Positions 46,393 to 54,920 of a DNA stretch of 64,000 nt are shown here, piece by piece. Every line of letters starts with the position of its first letter. The stretch's first letter is position 1. The DNA is from Flavobacterium difficile (GTDB lineage Bacteria; Bacteroidota; Bacteroidia; Flavobacteriales; Flavobacteriaceae), in NCBI RefSeq assembly GCF_011392115.1, contig NZ_JAAJBT010000007.1:62001-126000 (forward strand). Direction: 5' to 3'. The notes beneath the pieces were generated by a model that saw only the letters and a list, made by a program, of their open reading frames with translations, ran no database searches and had not been told where the DNA came from. A program made the translations under genes and the position numbers.

Positions 46393-47250
46393 TTAAATAA
46401 TACTTAATAAATGGGTTCCGTATCCACTTTTTAATAAAGGTTCGGCTAATTTTTTCAATTGTTCGGCATCGATGAATCCCATTTTGTAAGCGGCTTCTTC
46501 AATAGCTCCGATTTTTAAACCTTGACGTTCTTCAATCACTTGCACAAATTGACCGGCTTGCATTAACGATTGAAACGTTCCGGTATCTAACCAAGCAGTT
46601 CCTCTATCTAAAATACTAACTTTTAGTTTTCCTTGTTCTAAATACGCCTTGTTAATATCGGTAATTTCTAATTCGCCACGGTGACTTGGTTGAATATTCG
46701 CAGCAATTTCTAACACCGAATTATCGTAGAAATAAATACCCGGAACTGCGTAATTTGACTTAGGTTCCGTCGGTTTTTCTTCGATAGAAAGTACTTTTCC
46801 GTTTGTGTCAAATTCTACAACTCCGTATCTTTCTGGATCGTGAACATGATAGGCATAAACAATTCCTCCATCAGGATTATTATTTGCTTGTAGTAATTCT
46901 GCTAAACCTGTTCCGTAGAAAATATTATCTCCTAAGACTAAAGCTACTTTGTCGTTTCCAACGAAATCTGCTCCAATAATAAAGGCTTCTGCCAATCCGT
47001 TTGGATGTTCTTGAACGGCATATTCAAAACGACAGCCTAATTTACTTCCATCACCTAAAAGATTTTGAAACAAAGGTAAATCGTGAGGTGTTGAAATGAT
47101 CAATATTTCATTGATTCCTGCCCACATTAAAGTCGATAACGGATAGTAAATCATCGGTTTATCGTAAATAGGCATCAATTGTTTACTTACTGCTAAAGTT
47201 AACGGATGCAAACGGGTTCCTGAGCCACCGGCTAGTATAATTCCTTTCAT
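46393..47250 (-). CDS. rfbA: Glucose-1-phosphate thymidylyltransferase
   Basis: The first enzyme of the dTDP-rhamnose path, 285 residues, making dTDP-glucose from dTTP and glucose-1-phosphate. [20 protein letters not shown] at the N-terminus is the nucleotidyltransferase signature; [17 protein letters not shown] and [10 protein letters not shown] follow. It is usually under feedback control by dTDP-rhamnose. It lies next to the S23 pseudogene, which separates it from rfbB by 517 bases. Confidence 0.97.
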   Translation of the reverse strand: MKGIILAGGSGTRLHPLTLAVSKQLMPIYDKPMIYYPLSTLMWAGINEILIISTPHDLPLFQNLLGDGSKLGCRFEYAVQEHPNGLAEAFIIGADFVGNDKVALVLGDNIFYGTGLAELLQANNNPDGGIVYAYHVHDPERYGVVEFDTNGKVLSIEEKPTEPKSNYAVPGIYFYDNSVLEIAANIQPSHRGELEITDINKAYLEQGKLKVSILDRGTAWLDTGTFQSLMQAGQFVQVIEERQGLKIGAIEEAAYKMGFIDAEQLKKLAEPLLKSGYGTHLLSII

Positions 47251-47297
47251 TGGTTCAATTTGTCAATTAGGCAATTTTCAATATGCCAATTATTGGT
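47251..47297. repeat. Short caatt-type repeats between rfbA and the S23 pseudogene
   Basis: Copies of tcaatttgtcaatt and atgccaatt, related to the clusters at 5982-6081 and 6477-6590. Confidence 0.6.
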
Positions 47298-47662
47298 TTA
47301 CTTCTTGTTTTTAGAAGTTGCAATTATTTTATTTGTAATTTTTAATATGTCAAAAATTTCATTTAATAAATCATCCGAATTGGGATAATTTTCTAATTCA
47401 TTACATAAAAATAACTAAAATTCAGTTTCATCGGCCTCTTTCATTGCGATTTTAATTTTATGAATAAAATCTGCTCTACTTTCTGCGCTTTAAGCTTCTT
47501 TAATATTTGCTCCAATTGAAGTTCCTGATTTTAGTAATTGATTGGCGATTACAAATTTTTTTTGATCTTCTAATTTTTCTGTATACTGAACAACTTTCTT
47601 AGCAAAACAAAAGTTGTCAATAAAATTAAATTGTTGTGGTACTTTTCTCTAAATGTTATCAT
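47298..47662 (-). pseudogene. Decayed S23/four-helix-bundle gene inside the rfb operon
   Basis: Reading the minus strand from ATG at 47662 gives MITFREKYHNNLILL, matching the start of the intact protein at 6082-6444. A one-base deletion then shifts the frame. The new frame continues with FAKKVVQYTEKLE, VIANQLLKSGTSIGANIKEA and so on, and is broken by two stops that replace Gln (in KEAQ) and Trp (in EFWLF). The C-terminus is intact up to a stop at 47298. The 16 bases before the ATG agree with those of the intact copy. No product is expected. It interrupts rfbB and rfbA without removing either. Confidence 0.88.
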
Positions 47663-47689
47663 GGCTTGTATATTTAATTTTCAATGTTC

Positions 47690-47780
47690 AATACAACAAT
47701 ATGCCAATTTTAATTATCAATTTGTCAATTAACAAACTGCTTTAAAATTGGCACATTGATAAATCGGCTAATTGGCTAAT
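47690..47780. repeat. Short repeats between the S23 pseudogene and rfbB
   Basis: Copies of atgccaatt, caatttgtcaatt, attggcac and cggctaattggctaatt on both strands, the same family as around the intact S23 gene; they run into the last codons of rfbB. Confidence 0.6.
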
Positions 47781-48781
47781 TTACCTAGGTACCACTCGAT
47801 GGTTTTTACAATACCAGTGTCGAAATTTTCATCGGCTTTCCAGCCTAATTCTGTTTCAATTTTTGTGGCATCGATGGCGTAACGTAAATCGTGTCCAGGA
47901 CGATCTTTTACAAAGGTTATTTGATCTTTATAACTTCCTGAATCTTTTGGTTTTAATTCGTCTAATATGGTACAAACTCTATCAACAATTTGTAAATTAT
48001 TACGTTCGTTTCTTCCGCCAATATTATAGGTTTCGCCAGATTTTCCTGTTTGGAATGCCAGTTCAATTCCTTTGCAATGGTCTAATACATATAACCAATC
48101 ACGTACATTTTTTCCATCACCATAAATTGGAATATTTTCACCAGAAATAGCTTTACGAATTATAGTTGGAATTAACTTTTCATTATGTTGTTTGGGTCCA
48201 TAATTGTTTGAACAATTGGTAGTTACTACATTCATTCCGTAGGTGTGAAAATAGCTTCTCACAATCATATCTGAACCCGCTTTAGAAGCCGAATACGGAC
48301 TATTGGGCGCATAAGGAGTTACTTCTTCAAACAAGCCTGTTTCACCTAAAGTGCCGTAAACCTCATCTGTAGAAACATGATGGAAACGCGCTTTTTCAAA
48401 ACCCGGTTTGTATTCATTTGGAGCCGACATCCATAATTTTCTAGCCGTATCTAATAAATTAAAAGTACCTAAAACATTCGTTTTAATAAAGGCTTCCGGA
48501 CCAGAAATAGAATTGTCAACATGACTTTCCGCAGCGAAATGAATCACATCGTGAAACTGATACGTATCAAATAAATTTCTAATAAAGTCACCATCCACAA
48601 TATCACCTTTTACAAAAGTGTATCGTTCATGGTTTTCCACTTCAGATACATTCTCTAAATTTCCTGCATATGTTAAAGCATCTAGGTTTACTAAATGATA
48701 TTCCGGATTATTTTCTATGAAATAAGGTACGAAATTAGCCCCAATAAAACCTGCTCCGCCTGTTACTAAAATGTTTTTCAT
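47768..48781 (-). CDS. rfbB: dTDP-glucose 4,6-dehydratase
   Basis: A 337-residue extended SDR enzyme turning dTDP-glucose into dTDP-4-keto-6-deoxyglucose. It shows GGAGFIGANFVPYF, FAAESHVDNSI, the catalytic STDEVYG and Tyr-x-x-x-Lys (YSASK), and NCSNNYGPKQHNEKLIPT. Its start codon overlaps the last base of the Wzz-like gene stop, so these two are coupled. Its C-terminal codons lie in the repeat-rich stretch that joins the S23 pseudogene. Confidence 0.97.
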   Translation of the reverse strand: MKNILVTGGAGFIGANFVPYFIENNPEYHLVNLDALTYAGNLENVSEVENHERYTFVKGDIVDGDFIRNLFDTYQFHDVIHFAAESHVDNSISGPEAFIKTNVLGTFNLLDTARKLWMSAPNEYKPGFEKARFHHVSTDEVYGTLGETGLFEEVTPYAPNSPYSASKAGSDMIVRSYFHTYGMNVVTTNCSNNYGPKQHNEKLIPTIIRKAISGENIPIYGDGKNVRDWLYVLDHCKGIELAFQTGKSGETYNIGGRNERNNLQIVDRVCTILDELKPKDSGSYKDQITFVKDRPGHDLRYAIDATKIETELGWKADENFDTGIVKTIEWYLGKLAN

Positions 48782-49737
48782 TATGATTTAATGCGTTGTT
48801 TTTGTTGTTTGTAAACTTGATAAAACCAATAACCTGATAAATAAAAAATTACAAATAAAAAGGGTAAAATTAATTTCATTTTATTATTCGTTCCTTTTGT
48901 ATTGATTTGGTTTAAAGAAATATTTTGGTCTTTTATCACTTTATCATATTCTAATTTGTGTATCGCTAACATTTGATTTTCATTAATTAACGCATCTTTT
49001 TTATTAATCAATTCTGTTAAGCCACTATTTTGAGAGATTGTTACACCGCCAACAGATTTACTTTGAGATAAAGTAACAATTAACTGATCTATTTGGGTAA
49101 TTAATAATTTATTAGCTTCAACTTTTTCAACTAAATTATCTTGATATACTTTTTGAAGTTTCGTAAAATAGTCTGTTTGTTGTAAATATTTTAAAATTGG
49201 ATCAATTAAATCTTTCTTTTCAAAAGCATTATTAGTGCTAATGTTGATTGCATGTAAATAAAAGTTTCTACTGGTTAAATCATCTTTAATAATTTTATCA
49301 ATCTCTCCATCTTCTGCCATCAATTTAATGAATTCAAAATTAGATTTTTGACTTTCAGAATTAATAAAATTATAAATTCCGCTTATGGGTTTAATTTCAA
49401 TACTTGAAAAATTATCAACATCAGAAATTCCGATTGTTTTAAAAAAAGCTTCGTCTTTTTCTTTCAGTTTTGCAGAAATTAAATTCACTTTTTCATATAA
49501 ATAATCATTACTTCCAAAATTAGGAATTACAATAATTTCATGATTATAATGAGGTTTTTTGTCAAACAGAAAACCTAAAACAACACCTAAAACAAATAAA
49601 ACACCTACAATTATTATTTTCTTTTGTATGAAAAAAATGACATCGAAACATTTATTAATTAGGTTTTGAAATATCTTAGAGATACTTTTTCCAATTTGAC
49701 TTAAATCAATTTCTTGCTCTTGAGAAGTAGTGCTCAT
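48781..49737 (-). CDS. Wzz-like polysaccharide chain-length regulator
   Basis: A 318-residue inner-membrane protein with one helix near residues 38-55, a periplasmic region of about 220 residues with coiled-coil potential (about 195-280) and a second helix near 288-307. This is the layout of Wzz/PCP proteins, which set chain length with Wzy. There is no cytoplasmic tyrosine kinase part as in Wzc. It precedes rfbB and follows the DUF6909-like gene after 3 bases. The usual Pro-rich motif near the second helix is not obvious, so the call rests on layout and context. Confidence 0.78.
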   Translation of the reverse strand: MSTTSQEQEIDLSQIGKSISKIFQNLINKCFDVIFFIQKKIIIVGVLFVLGVVLGFLFDKKPHYNHEIIVIPNFGSNDYLYEKVNLISAKLKEKDEAFFKTIGISDVDNFSSIEIKPISGIYNFINSESQKSNFEFIKLMAEDGEIDKIIKDDLTSRNFYLHAINISTNNAFEKKDLIDPILKYLQQTDYFTKLQKVYQDNLVEKVEANKLLITQIDQLIVTLSQSKSVGGVTISQNSGLTELINKKDALINENQMLAIHKLEYDKVIKDQNISLNQINTKGTNNKMKLILPFLFVIFYLSGYWFYQVYKQQKQRIKS

Positions 49738-49740
49738 ATT

Positions 49741-51426
49741 TTAGTTGACGTTAAAAATTTGTTCTAATATTTTGATGGTAATCAAATAGGTTGGTTTTAC
49801 ACCTGTTGTTCCTAAACCTCCAGAAGCTAAAGTACTTCCTGTTTCTAAAGGATTATCTGATGCATAATAGGCATAACGTACTTTTACATTCGGATTGATG
49901 CTTTTTCTAATTCTTGAAGCCGACTGAATGGCTTTTTGATAATACGAACCTTCCATTTCTAAACCAATAGCTTCCCAAGTAGATTCGTGGAAAAATTTCA
50001 ATAAATCTCTGTTTTGTAAAGAGGTTCCTAAAACCGTAATCATTGGTCCAGCAAAAACAGGAATTCCGTTTCCTTCAAACATTTCTTTAGTTAGTTCGTT
50101 TTCGAAAGGATAATTATCTGCTGTTCCTTCATTCACGTGCGCGTTAGGAATCATGATATCTCCTTTTCCACCTTCTAAAATTCCAGCTTTACCCATAATT
50201 GAAACGGATTCTACATTCAATAAGGTTTTTGTTTTACCTACTTTATAAGGTTTTAACAACTCATCAATGGTTTCATAAGCTTGTTCGCCAAAAGCATAAT
50301 CCATTACAATAAGAACCGGTTTATCTTTCACTTTTGCAGTAGTAAAGGCCGTTTTTTTCCAATCGAATTTTGCGGTATCGAAAATTTGTACATCAATGTT
50401 TGTTCCTGAAGTATCTGGTAAAGATATCATCCCGTGTTGTAAGGCAACATCTTCAACTTTTTTACGTAAATCTTTGTGCGAAGAAGAACTTAAATCTTCA
50501 TAAATTTGATATTCTTCTTTGCCTTTATATTTCGTCGCTAAAACAGCTGGTGCAAAAACCGAATTCATCACACTGTGCATGTTGGCACTAATAATATGAA
50601 TAGGTCTTTCTAGTAAATTGTTAGCTCTAAGTGTTTCTTTGATGTTGTTTGCCCAAATTTCACCGTAAATATGATGACCTAATCGTTCTCTTAAAATCGG
50701 ACTGAAAGTAATCGTACGTTTGTTGTTGTCTACAATTTCTTCAATGGCAATTTTTCCTAACCAATATACAATTTGTAAAAAACGTTCTGGTGCTTCTGTA
50801 GTAGCAAAACCGTCATAAATATCTTGTACTTCTGCAAAGGTTCTTCCTAACACGTTAGAGGCATGCGACATGGCAATTTCTCTTTCAACTTGAGTTAGTT
50901 TTTTAGTTTGTAAGACGAATTGTTCTAGTTTTTGCCAATCGCGGGAAACCGAACCTTCGTCGTCAATTAAAACTCTGTCTTTTATTTTATGCGATTCAAT
51001 AAAAATGAACGTTAAGTGTGTTAAAATGTCGTAAATATCAGAACGACCACGTGTAATTTCGATGTTCATTTGTTCGTCGTCAATACGGTAACAGTTTCTT
51101 CTTCTTTTTGGTGGTACAATTGCTTTGAAGTGGGAATTCGCATAACCTTCATCCGAGGTTAAATTGATATAACGACATTGTTCGATACCTACTGGCAAAC
51201 GCTCAATCACGTATAATAATCCATTTAATTCTACTTTTTCTTCTGCAATAGAACCATAAATTTCTGGTCGAAGTGATAATAAAGCTTCACGTAAGGTTTC
51301 TCCTGAAACTCCCATAGGTTTATAAAAACCACGGTTAAATAAGTGACGCATGGTAATGTACAATCGTTCGATAGCTGCCGACGATTCTTGCGCTCGCGAG
51401 CGCGAAATGTTTTTAATGTCTTTCAT
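49741..51426 (-). CDS. DUF6909-like protein with nucleoside-phosphorylase-like C-terminal half
   Basis: A 561-residue soluble protein, which I place in the DUF6909 family from memory. The N-terminal 270 residues are mostly helical and match nothing I know. The C-terminal half from about residue 275 is alpha/beta and has VSIMGKAGILEGGKGDIMIP (408-427) and GLEMEGSYYQKAI (488-500). These resemble the ribose/phosphate-site and EMEAA-type motifs of purine nucleoside phosphorylases and AMP nucleosidases. A nucleotide-cleaving role is therefore possible but is inference. It starts the minus-strand run leading into wzz and rfb with 3 bases between, and may be only a passenger of that operon. Confidence 0.75.
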   Translation of the reverse strand: MKDIKNISRSRAQESSAAIERLYITMRHLFNRGFYKPMGVSGETLREALLSLRPEIYGSIAEEKVELNGLLYVIERLPVGIEQCRYINLTSDEGYANSHFKAIVPPKRRRNCYRIDDEQMNIEITRGRSDIYDILTHLTFIFIESHKIKDRVLIDDEGSVSRDWQKLEQFVLQTKKLTQVEREIAMSHASNVLGRTFAEVQDIYDGFATTEAPERFLQIVYWLGKIAIEEIVDNNKRTITFSPILRERLGHHIYGEIWANNIKETLRANNLLERPIHIISANMHSVMNSVFAPAVLATKYKGKEEYQIYEDLSSSSHKDLRKKVEDVALQHGMISLPDTSGTNIDVQIFDTAKFDWKKTAFTTAKVKDKPVLIVMDYAFGEQAYETIDELLKPYKVGKTKTLLNVESVSIMGKAGILEGGKGDIMIPNAHVNEGTADNYPFENELTKEMFEGNGIPVFAGPMITVLGTSLQNRDLLKFFHESTWEAIGLEMEGSYYQKAIQSASRIRKSINPNVKVRYAYYASDNPLETGSTLASGGLGTTGVKPTYLITIKILEQIFNVN

Positions 51427-51538
51427 TTATCTCCTTTATATTTTCTCTTTGGTATAAATGAATTCGCCTTTTTCTACCTCATCATTCATCAGAATCTGTT
51501 GTGGGCTCATTTCATTAATATTTTGTTTATCTAACCAA

Positions 51539-51546
51539 CAAAGGTA
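51539..51546 (-). promoter_or_regulatory. Possible -7 box upstream of the DUF6909/wzz/rfb operon
   Basis: TACCTTTG on the minus strand, about 113 bases before the start of the DUF6909-like gene; no TTG at the right distance. Confidence 0.35.
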
Positions 51547-51559
51547 ATAAATTTATTTT

Positions 51560-52459
51560 TTAGTTGGTGAGTGTAAGTTTTATTGATGGTGTTAAGTATT
51601 TGTTATGATATTTACGCATCAGTAAATTCTCATAACTTTTTGGATTGTCTAACATAATTTTTTGAGCTTTTTCCCAACTTTCAAGTCTTTTATTAAAAAC
51701 TATAAATTTATCAGAAGGCACTACAGAAATTTCTGTTTCATATTTCATTTGTTTTATCGTTCTTTTTTCTCCAGTAGACATTCTTCCGGTTGTTTGATAA
51801 TAATATTTATTTTCATCTATTAATAGGTTTTCAAAACATAAAAAGATGCCTTCCTGAGGTATTTGAATGTTAAATTTAGAAACGTCTATTTCATTTCCAT
51901 TATGGCCTTTTTTTACGGTAATTATGGAATCGCCAAAGATTTTTATTTCACCAATAGTACTAGTTGGTAATGCATTTAAAACATACATCTTAAGTTTTGA
52001 GTTGTTAATATTAGAATACGTATGAAATTTTATTTTACTTAAGAAAGTGCAAGGTTTTGTTGAAGAATCATTTTTAATCAATATTGCATAACCCTGATGG
52101 TAATTATGATACCTGAAACCACTCGATTCATAAATATCAATTTCTTTTTGTATGCTGTTTTTTTTTCCAATTACCTGTATTTCCTCAATTTCTGTTTCTT
52201 TTGGTTTTAGAAAAACTTCCAGATTATTTGAGGCATGTACAGTTATGGATTCATAACCAAATACATGAAATGTTAATTTAGAATTTTGTTTTACATCAAT
52301 AGTAAACGAACCATTTTGCTCTGTTTGAAATGCATGCTTTTCATCCGTAAAAATACTTACATAAGCAATTGGTTCTTTTGTAATGCTGTCTTTAACCACG
52401 CCTTTTATTTGAGCTGTGGCAGAAATAGTAAAAAGAAATATTAAAAATAGTTTGTTCAT
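51560..52459 (-). CDS. Secreted protein with carboxypeptidase-like regulatory domain (paralog 1)
   Basis: A 299-residue exported protein: signal peptide 1-16 (ending ATAQ), then a CarboxypepD_reg-like beta-sandwich (about 17-90, IKGVVKDSITKEPIAYVSI ... NGSFTIDV ... FGYESITV) as found at the N-terminus of TonB-dependent SusC-type proteins. The rest (about 95-299) is beta-rich without a known catalytic motif. It has no TonB box or barrel. It is a tandem paralog of the next gene, 3 bases apart. Family proteins of this kind are numerous in Bacteroidota and mostly of unknown role. Confidence 0.8.
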   Translation of the reverse strand: MNKLFLIFLFTISATAQIKGVVKDSITKEPIAYVSIFTDEKHAFQTEQNGSFTIDVKQNSKLTFHVFGYESITVHASNNLEVFLKPKETEIEEIQVIGKKNSIQKEIDIYESSGFRYHNYHQGYAILIKNDSSTKPCTFLSKIKFHTYSNINNSKLKMYVLNALPTSTIGEIKIFGDSIITVKKGHNGNEIDVSKFNIQIPQEGIFLCFENLLIDENKYYYQTTGRMSTGEKRTIKQMKYETEISVVPSDKFIVFNKRLESWEKAQKIMLDNPKSYENLLMRKYHNKYLTPSIKLTLTN

Positions 52460-52462
52460 AAT

Positions 52463-53323
52463 TTAATTAGATAGCGTAATATTTATAGCTGGTATTGGAT
52501 GATTATTTTTCTTATTGTATTCTTTACTAAAAGAAACCCATTTACCTGATCTTTTGTGATAAGTTTCTATGTTATCATTATGAAAATAACCAATATGTGG
52601 AGAATAATTAATGTACTCATATTTCTTTTTAGGTTGAATACTATGGGCTACTTGAACATATTTATTTTGTTCTAAAATTAAACTTTCAAAACAAACAACA
52701 ATGCCTTTTTCAGGAATTTGAATGTTATATTTTGAAATGTTGACAATTGTTTTATGTTTCCCTTTTTTTACATTTACAATAACTTCTTCGGAAATTAAAT
52801 CATCGCCTGGTAATCCATTTTCATTTACTTCAAAAACTCTTACTCTAAAAATTCCATTTTCAACTTCACTTTTTGTAAAATAAATAAGTTCATTTATATA
52901 TTTTACATCAAGATTATTTGCATCTAAATTAAATTTTCTAGCAAATAACCAAGGCATAGTTTGTGTTTCTGGTAAGTAAAATTCTTTTTTAACATCTCCA
53001 ATTTCTATTTGTTTTGACTTTAAAGGTGCTGATATTACAACTTCAGGAATTTCAATTGTTTTTTGAGTTAATAAAACTTCAGAAATTTTTGAAGCTAAAA
53101 CTGTTTTTGTTTCATAACCTAAAACTGAAAAAATTACAGTTTCATTTTCGGAAACATGTAGTTCAAAAGAGCCATTTTCTTCAGAAGTAATGCCTATGAT
53201 TTTATTCTCAACCCAAATTGAAACATAAGCAATCGGTTCGTTAGTAATACTGTCTCTAACCACACCTTTTATTTGGGCTTTGGCAGAAAGGGTAAAAAGA
53301 AATAATAAAATAAACTTCTTCAT
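52463..53323 (-). CDS. Secreted protein with carboxypeptidase-like regulatory domain (paralog 2)
   Basis: A 286-residue paralog of the downstream gene. The signal peptide (1-16, ending SAKAQ) and IKGVVRDSITNEPIAYVSI are nearly the same, while later parts diverge (for example IQIPEKGIVVCFESL here and IQIPQEGIFLCFENL there). This suggests an old tandem duplication. The conserved shared segments near residues 200-225 mark a second domain specific to this pair. Location is probably periplasm or outer-membrane face. Confidence 0.8.
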   Translation of the reverse strand: MKKFILLFLFTLSAKAQIKGVVRDSITNEPIAYVSIWVENKIIGITSEENGSFELHVSENETVIFSVLGYETKTVLASKISEVLLTQKTIEIPEVVISAPLKSKQIEIGDVKKEFYLPETQTMPWLFARKFNLDANNLDVKYINELIYFTKSEVENGIFRVRVFEVNENGLPGDDLISEEVIVNVKKGKHKTIVNISKYNIQIPEKGIVVCFESLILEQNKYVQVAHSIQPKKKYEYINYSPHIGYFHNDNIETYHKRSGKWVSFSKEYNKKNNHPIPAINITLSN

Positions 53324-53347
53324 TAAAATTAATTATTAGAAAAAATT

Positions 53348-53422
53348 GTCAAGCTGAACTCGTTTCAGCTTCTCCTTTAAATTAGATCCTGAAATAATCA
53401 CGAAGCTTCGGGACAGGATGAC
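53348..53422. repeat. Dispersed palindromic element downstream of the GH3 gene
   Basis: AGCTGAA, CTCGT, TTCAGCT forms one hairpin. The 38-bp segment 53385-53422 is the reverse complement, with 5 mismatches, of 62946-62983; both have a central palindrome (CGAAGCTTCG here). Confidence 0.75.
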
Positions 53423-53434
53423 AGATTGATGGTT

Positions 53435-54919
53435 TTACACTTCAAAAAAATCCACAATTTTTCTATCGTTACTCAATCTTGGCAATTTGTTTTGTCCACC
53501 TAATTTTCCGATGGATTTCATATAGTTTTGAAATCCGTTTTTACTAACTTTTGTTATAACAATTGTTCGTAATACGTTTCCTTTAATTAAATCGTCGTAA
53601 TACACATTTTGTTGGCGCATTTCGTGATCTATTTTTAAAGCAAAAGCTTCCAAATTTTCTGGTTCCGAATCGAATTCTATGAACCATTCGTGATACGGCA
53701 ATCCGTTTTTTGGATTAATTTGTGGTGCAACAGTAAATTCGTTAACGCTTATATTTGTTCCTGAAATCGCTTTTTGCAACGCTTCTTCCACTTCTTTTCC
53801 TATAACATGTTCGCCAAAAGCGGAAATATAATGTTTGATTCTTCCAGTAACGACAACTCGAAATGGTTTTATAGAAGTAAACGCAATTGTATCCCCAATA
53901 TTGTAAGCCCAAAGTCCGGCATTGGTAGAAATAATCAAAACATAATTTACACCAACTTCTACTTCCTTGATTGTCAGTCTTTTTGGGTTATCTGTAAAAA
54001 ATTCATCGGCTTTTATAAATTCATAGAAAATTCCAGAATTTAACAATAATAACATGCCTTTTTCTTTTTGAGAATCTTGATAAGCAAAGAAGCCTTCAGA
54101 AGCTGGAAATAGTTCAATAGAATCGACTTTTCTTCCTATTAATTGTTCAAATTTAGCGCGATACGGTTCGAAATTTACACCGCCATAAATGAACAAATTG
54201 AAATTTTTAAACAAGTCGCCAACCGGTTTATTAGCTTTAACTTTTAACTTTTCAAAATACATTTGCACCCAACTCGGAATACCAGAAATCACTGTCATGT
54301 TTTGAGTAAAAGTTTCTTCTACGATTGCGTCTACTTTCGTTTCCCAATCGGCAATGCAATTGGTTTTCCAACTTGGTAAGCGGTTTGTTTGTAAATATTT
54401 TGGAACATAATGCGCTACAATTCCAGAAAGTCGCCCTAATTTGATTCCGTTTTTTTCCTCCATTTCAGGACTACCTTGTAGGAAAATCATTTTTCCATCA
54501 ACAAAATCGGCTTTTCCTGTTTCGTGAATGTAGCTTAAAATGGCGTTTTTTGCAGCTGTGATATGAAATGGCATTGATTCTTTTGTAAGTGGAATGTATT
54601 TCGCTCCTGAAGTGGTTCCAGAGGTTTTAGCAAAATATAAGGGTTTACCTTTCCACAAAATATCAGATTCACCTGCTACGACTTTATCCACATAAGGTTT
54701 CAATTGTTCATAATCTCGAACTGGAACTTGTTGAGCAAAATCTTCAAATGATTTGATAGTTGAGAAGTTATGGTCTTTTCCAAACTGTGTTTTTTCCGCT
54801 TGACGGATTAAATTTGCAAATACTTTTTGCTGCGTTTCAACAGGATTGTTAACCCATTTTTGAGTTTGATTATACACTTTTTTGGCTAGTATTCTGGCAG
54901 CTATAGCTTTTATTGACAT
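53435..54919 (-). CDS. GH3 auxin-responsive promoter family protein (acyl-adenylate-forming)
   Basis: A 494-residue protein of the GH3 family in the ANL superfamily. Visible motifs are FAKTSGTTSGAKYIPLT (about 93-109, ATP phosphate-binding), YGGVNFEPYRAKF (about 250-262) and NIGDTIAFTSIKPFRVVVTGR (about 341-361). Plant GH3 enzymes join amino acids to hormone acids; bacterial members are widespread, with unknown substrates, so an acyl-amido synthetase activity is only likely by family. It starts one base after the stop of the degenerate M23 gene. Confidence 0.9.
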   Translation of the reverse strand: MSIKAIAARILAKKVYNQTQKWVNNPVETQQKVFANLIRQAEKTQFGKDHNFSTIKSFEDFAQQVPVRDYEQLKPYVDKVVAGESDILWKGKPLYFAKTSGTTSGAKYIPLTKESMPFHITAAKNAILSYIHETGKADFVDGKMIFLQGSPEMEEKNGIKLGRLSGIVAHYVPKYLQTNRLPSWKTNCIADWETKVDAIVEETFTQNMTVISGIPSWVQMYFEKLKVKANKPVGDLFKNFNLFIYGGVNFEPYRAKFEQLIGRKVDSIELFPASEGFFAYQDSQKEKGMLLLLNSGIFYEFIKADEFFTDNPKRLTIKEVEVGVNYVLIISTNAGLWAYNIGDTIAFTSIKPFRVVVTGRIKHYISAFGEHVIGKEVEEALQKAISGTNISVNEFTVAPQINPKNGLPYHEWFIEFDSEPENLEAFALKIDHEMRQQNVYYDDLIKGNVLRTIVITKVSKNGFQNYMKSIGKLGGQNKLPRLSNDRKIVDFFEV

Positions 54920-54920
54920 G

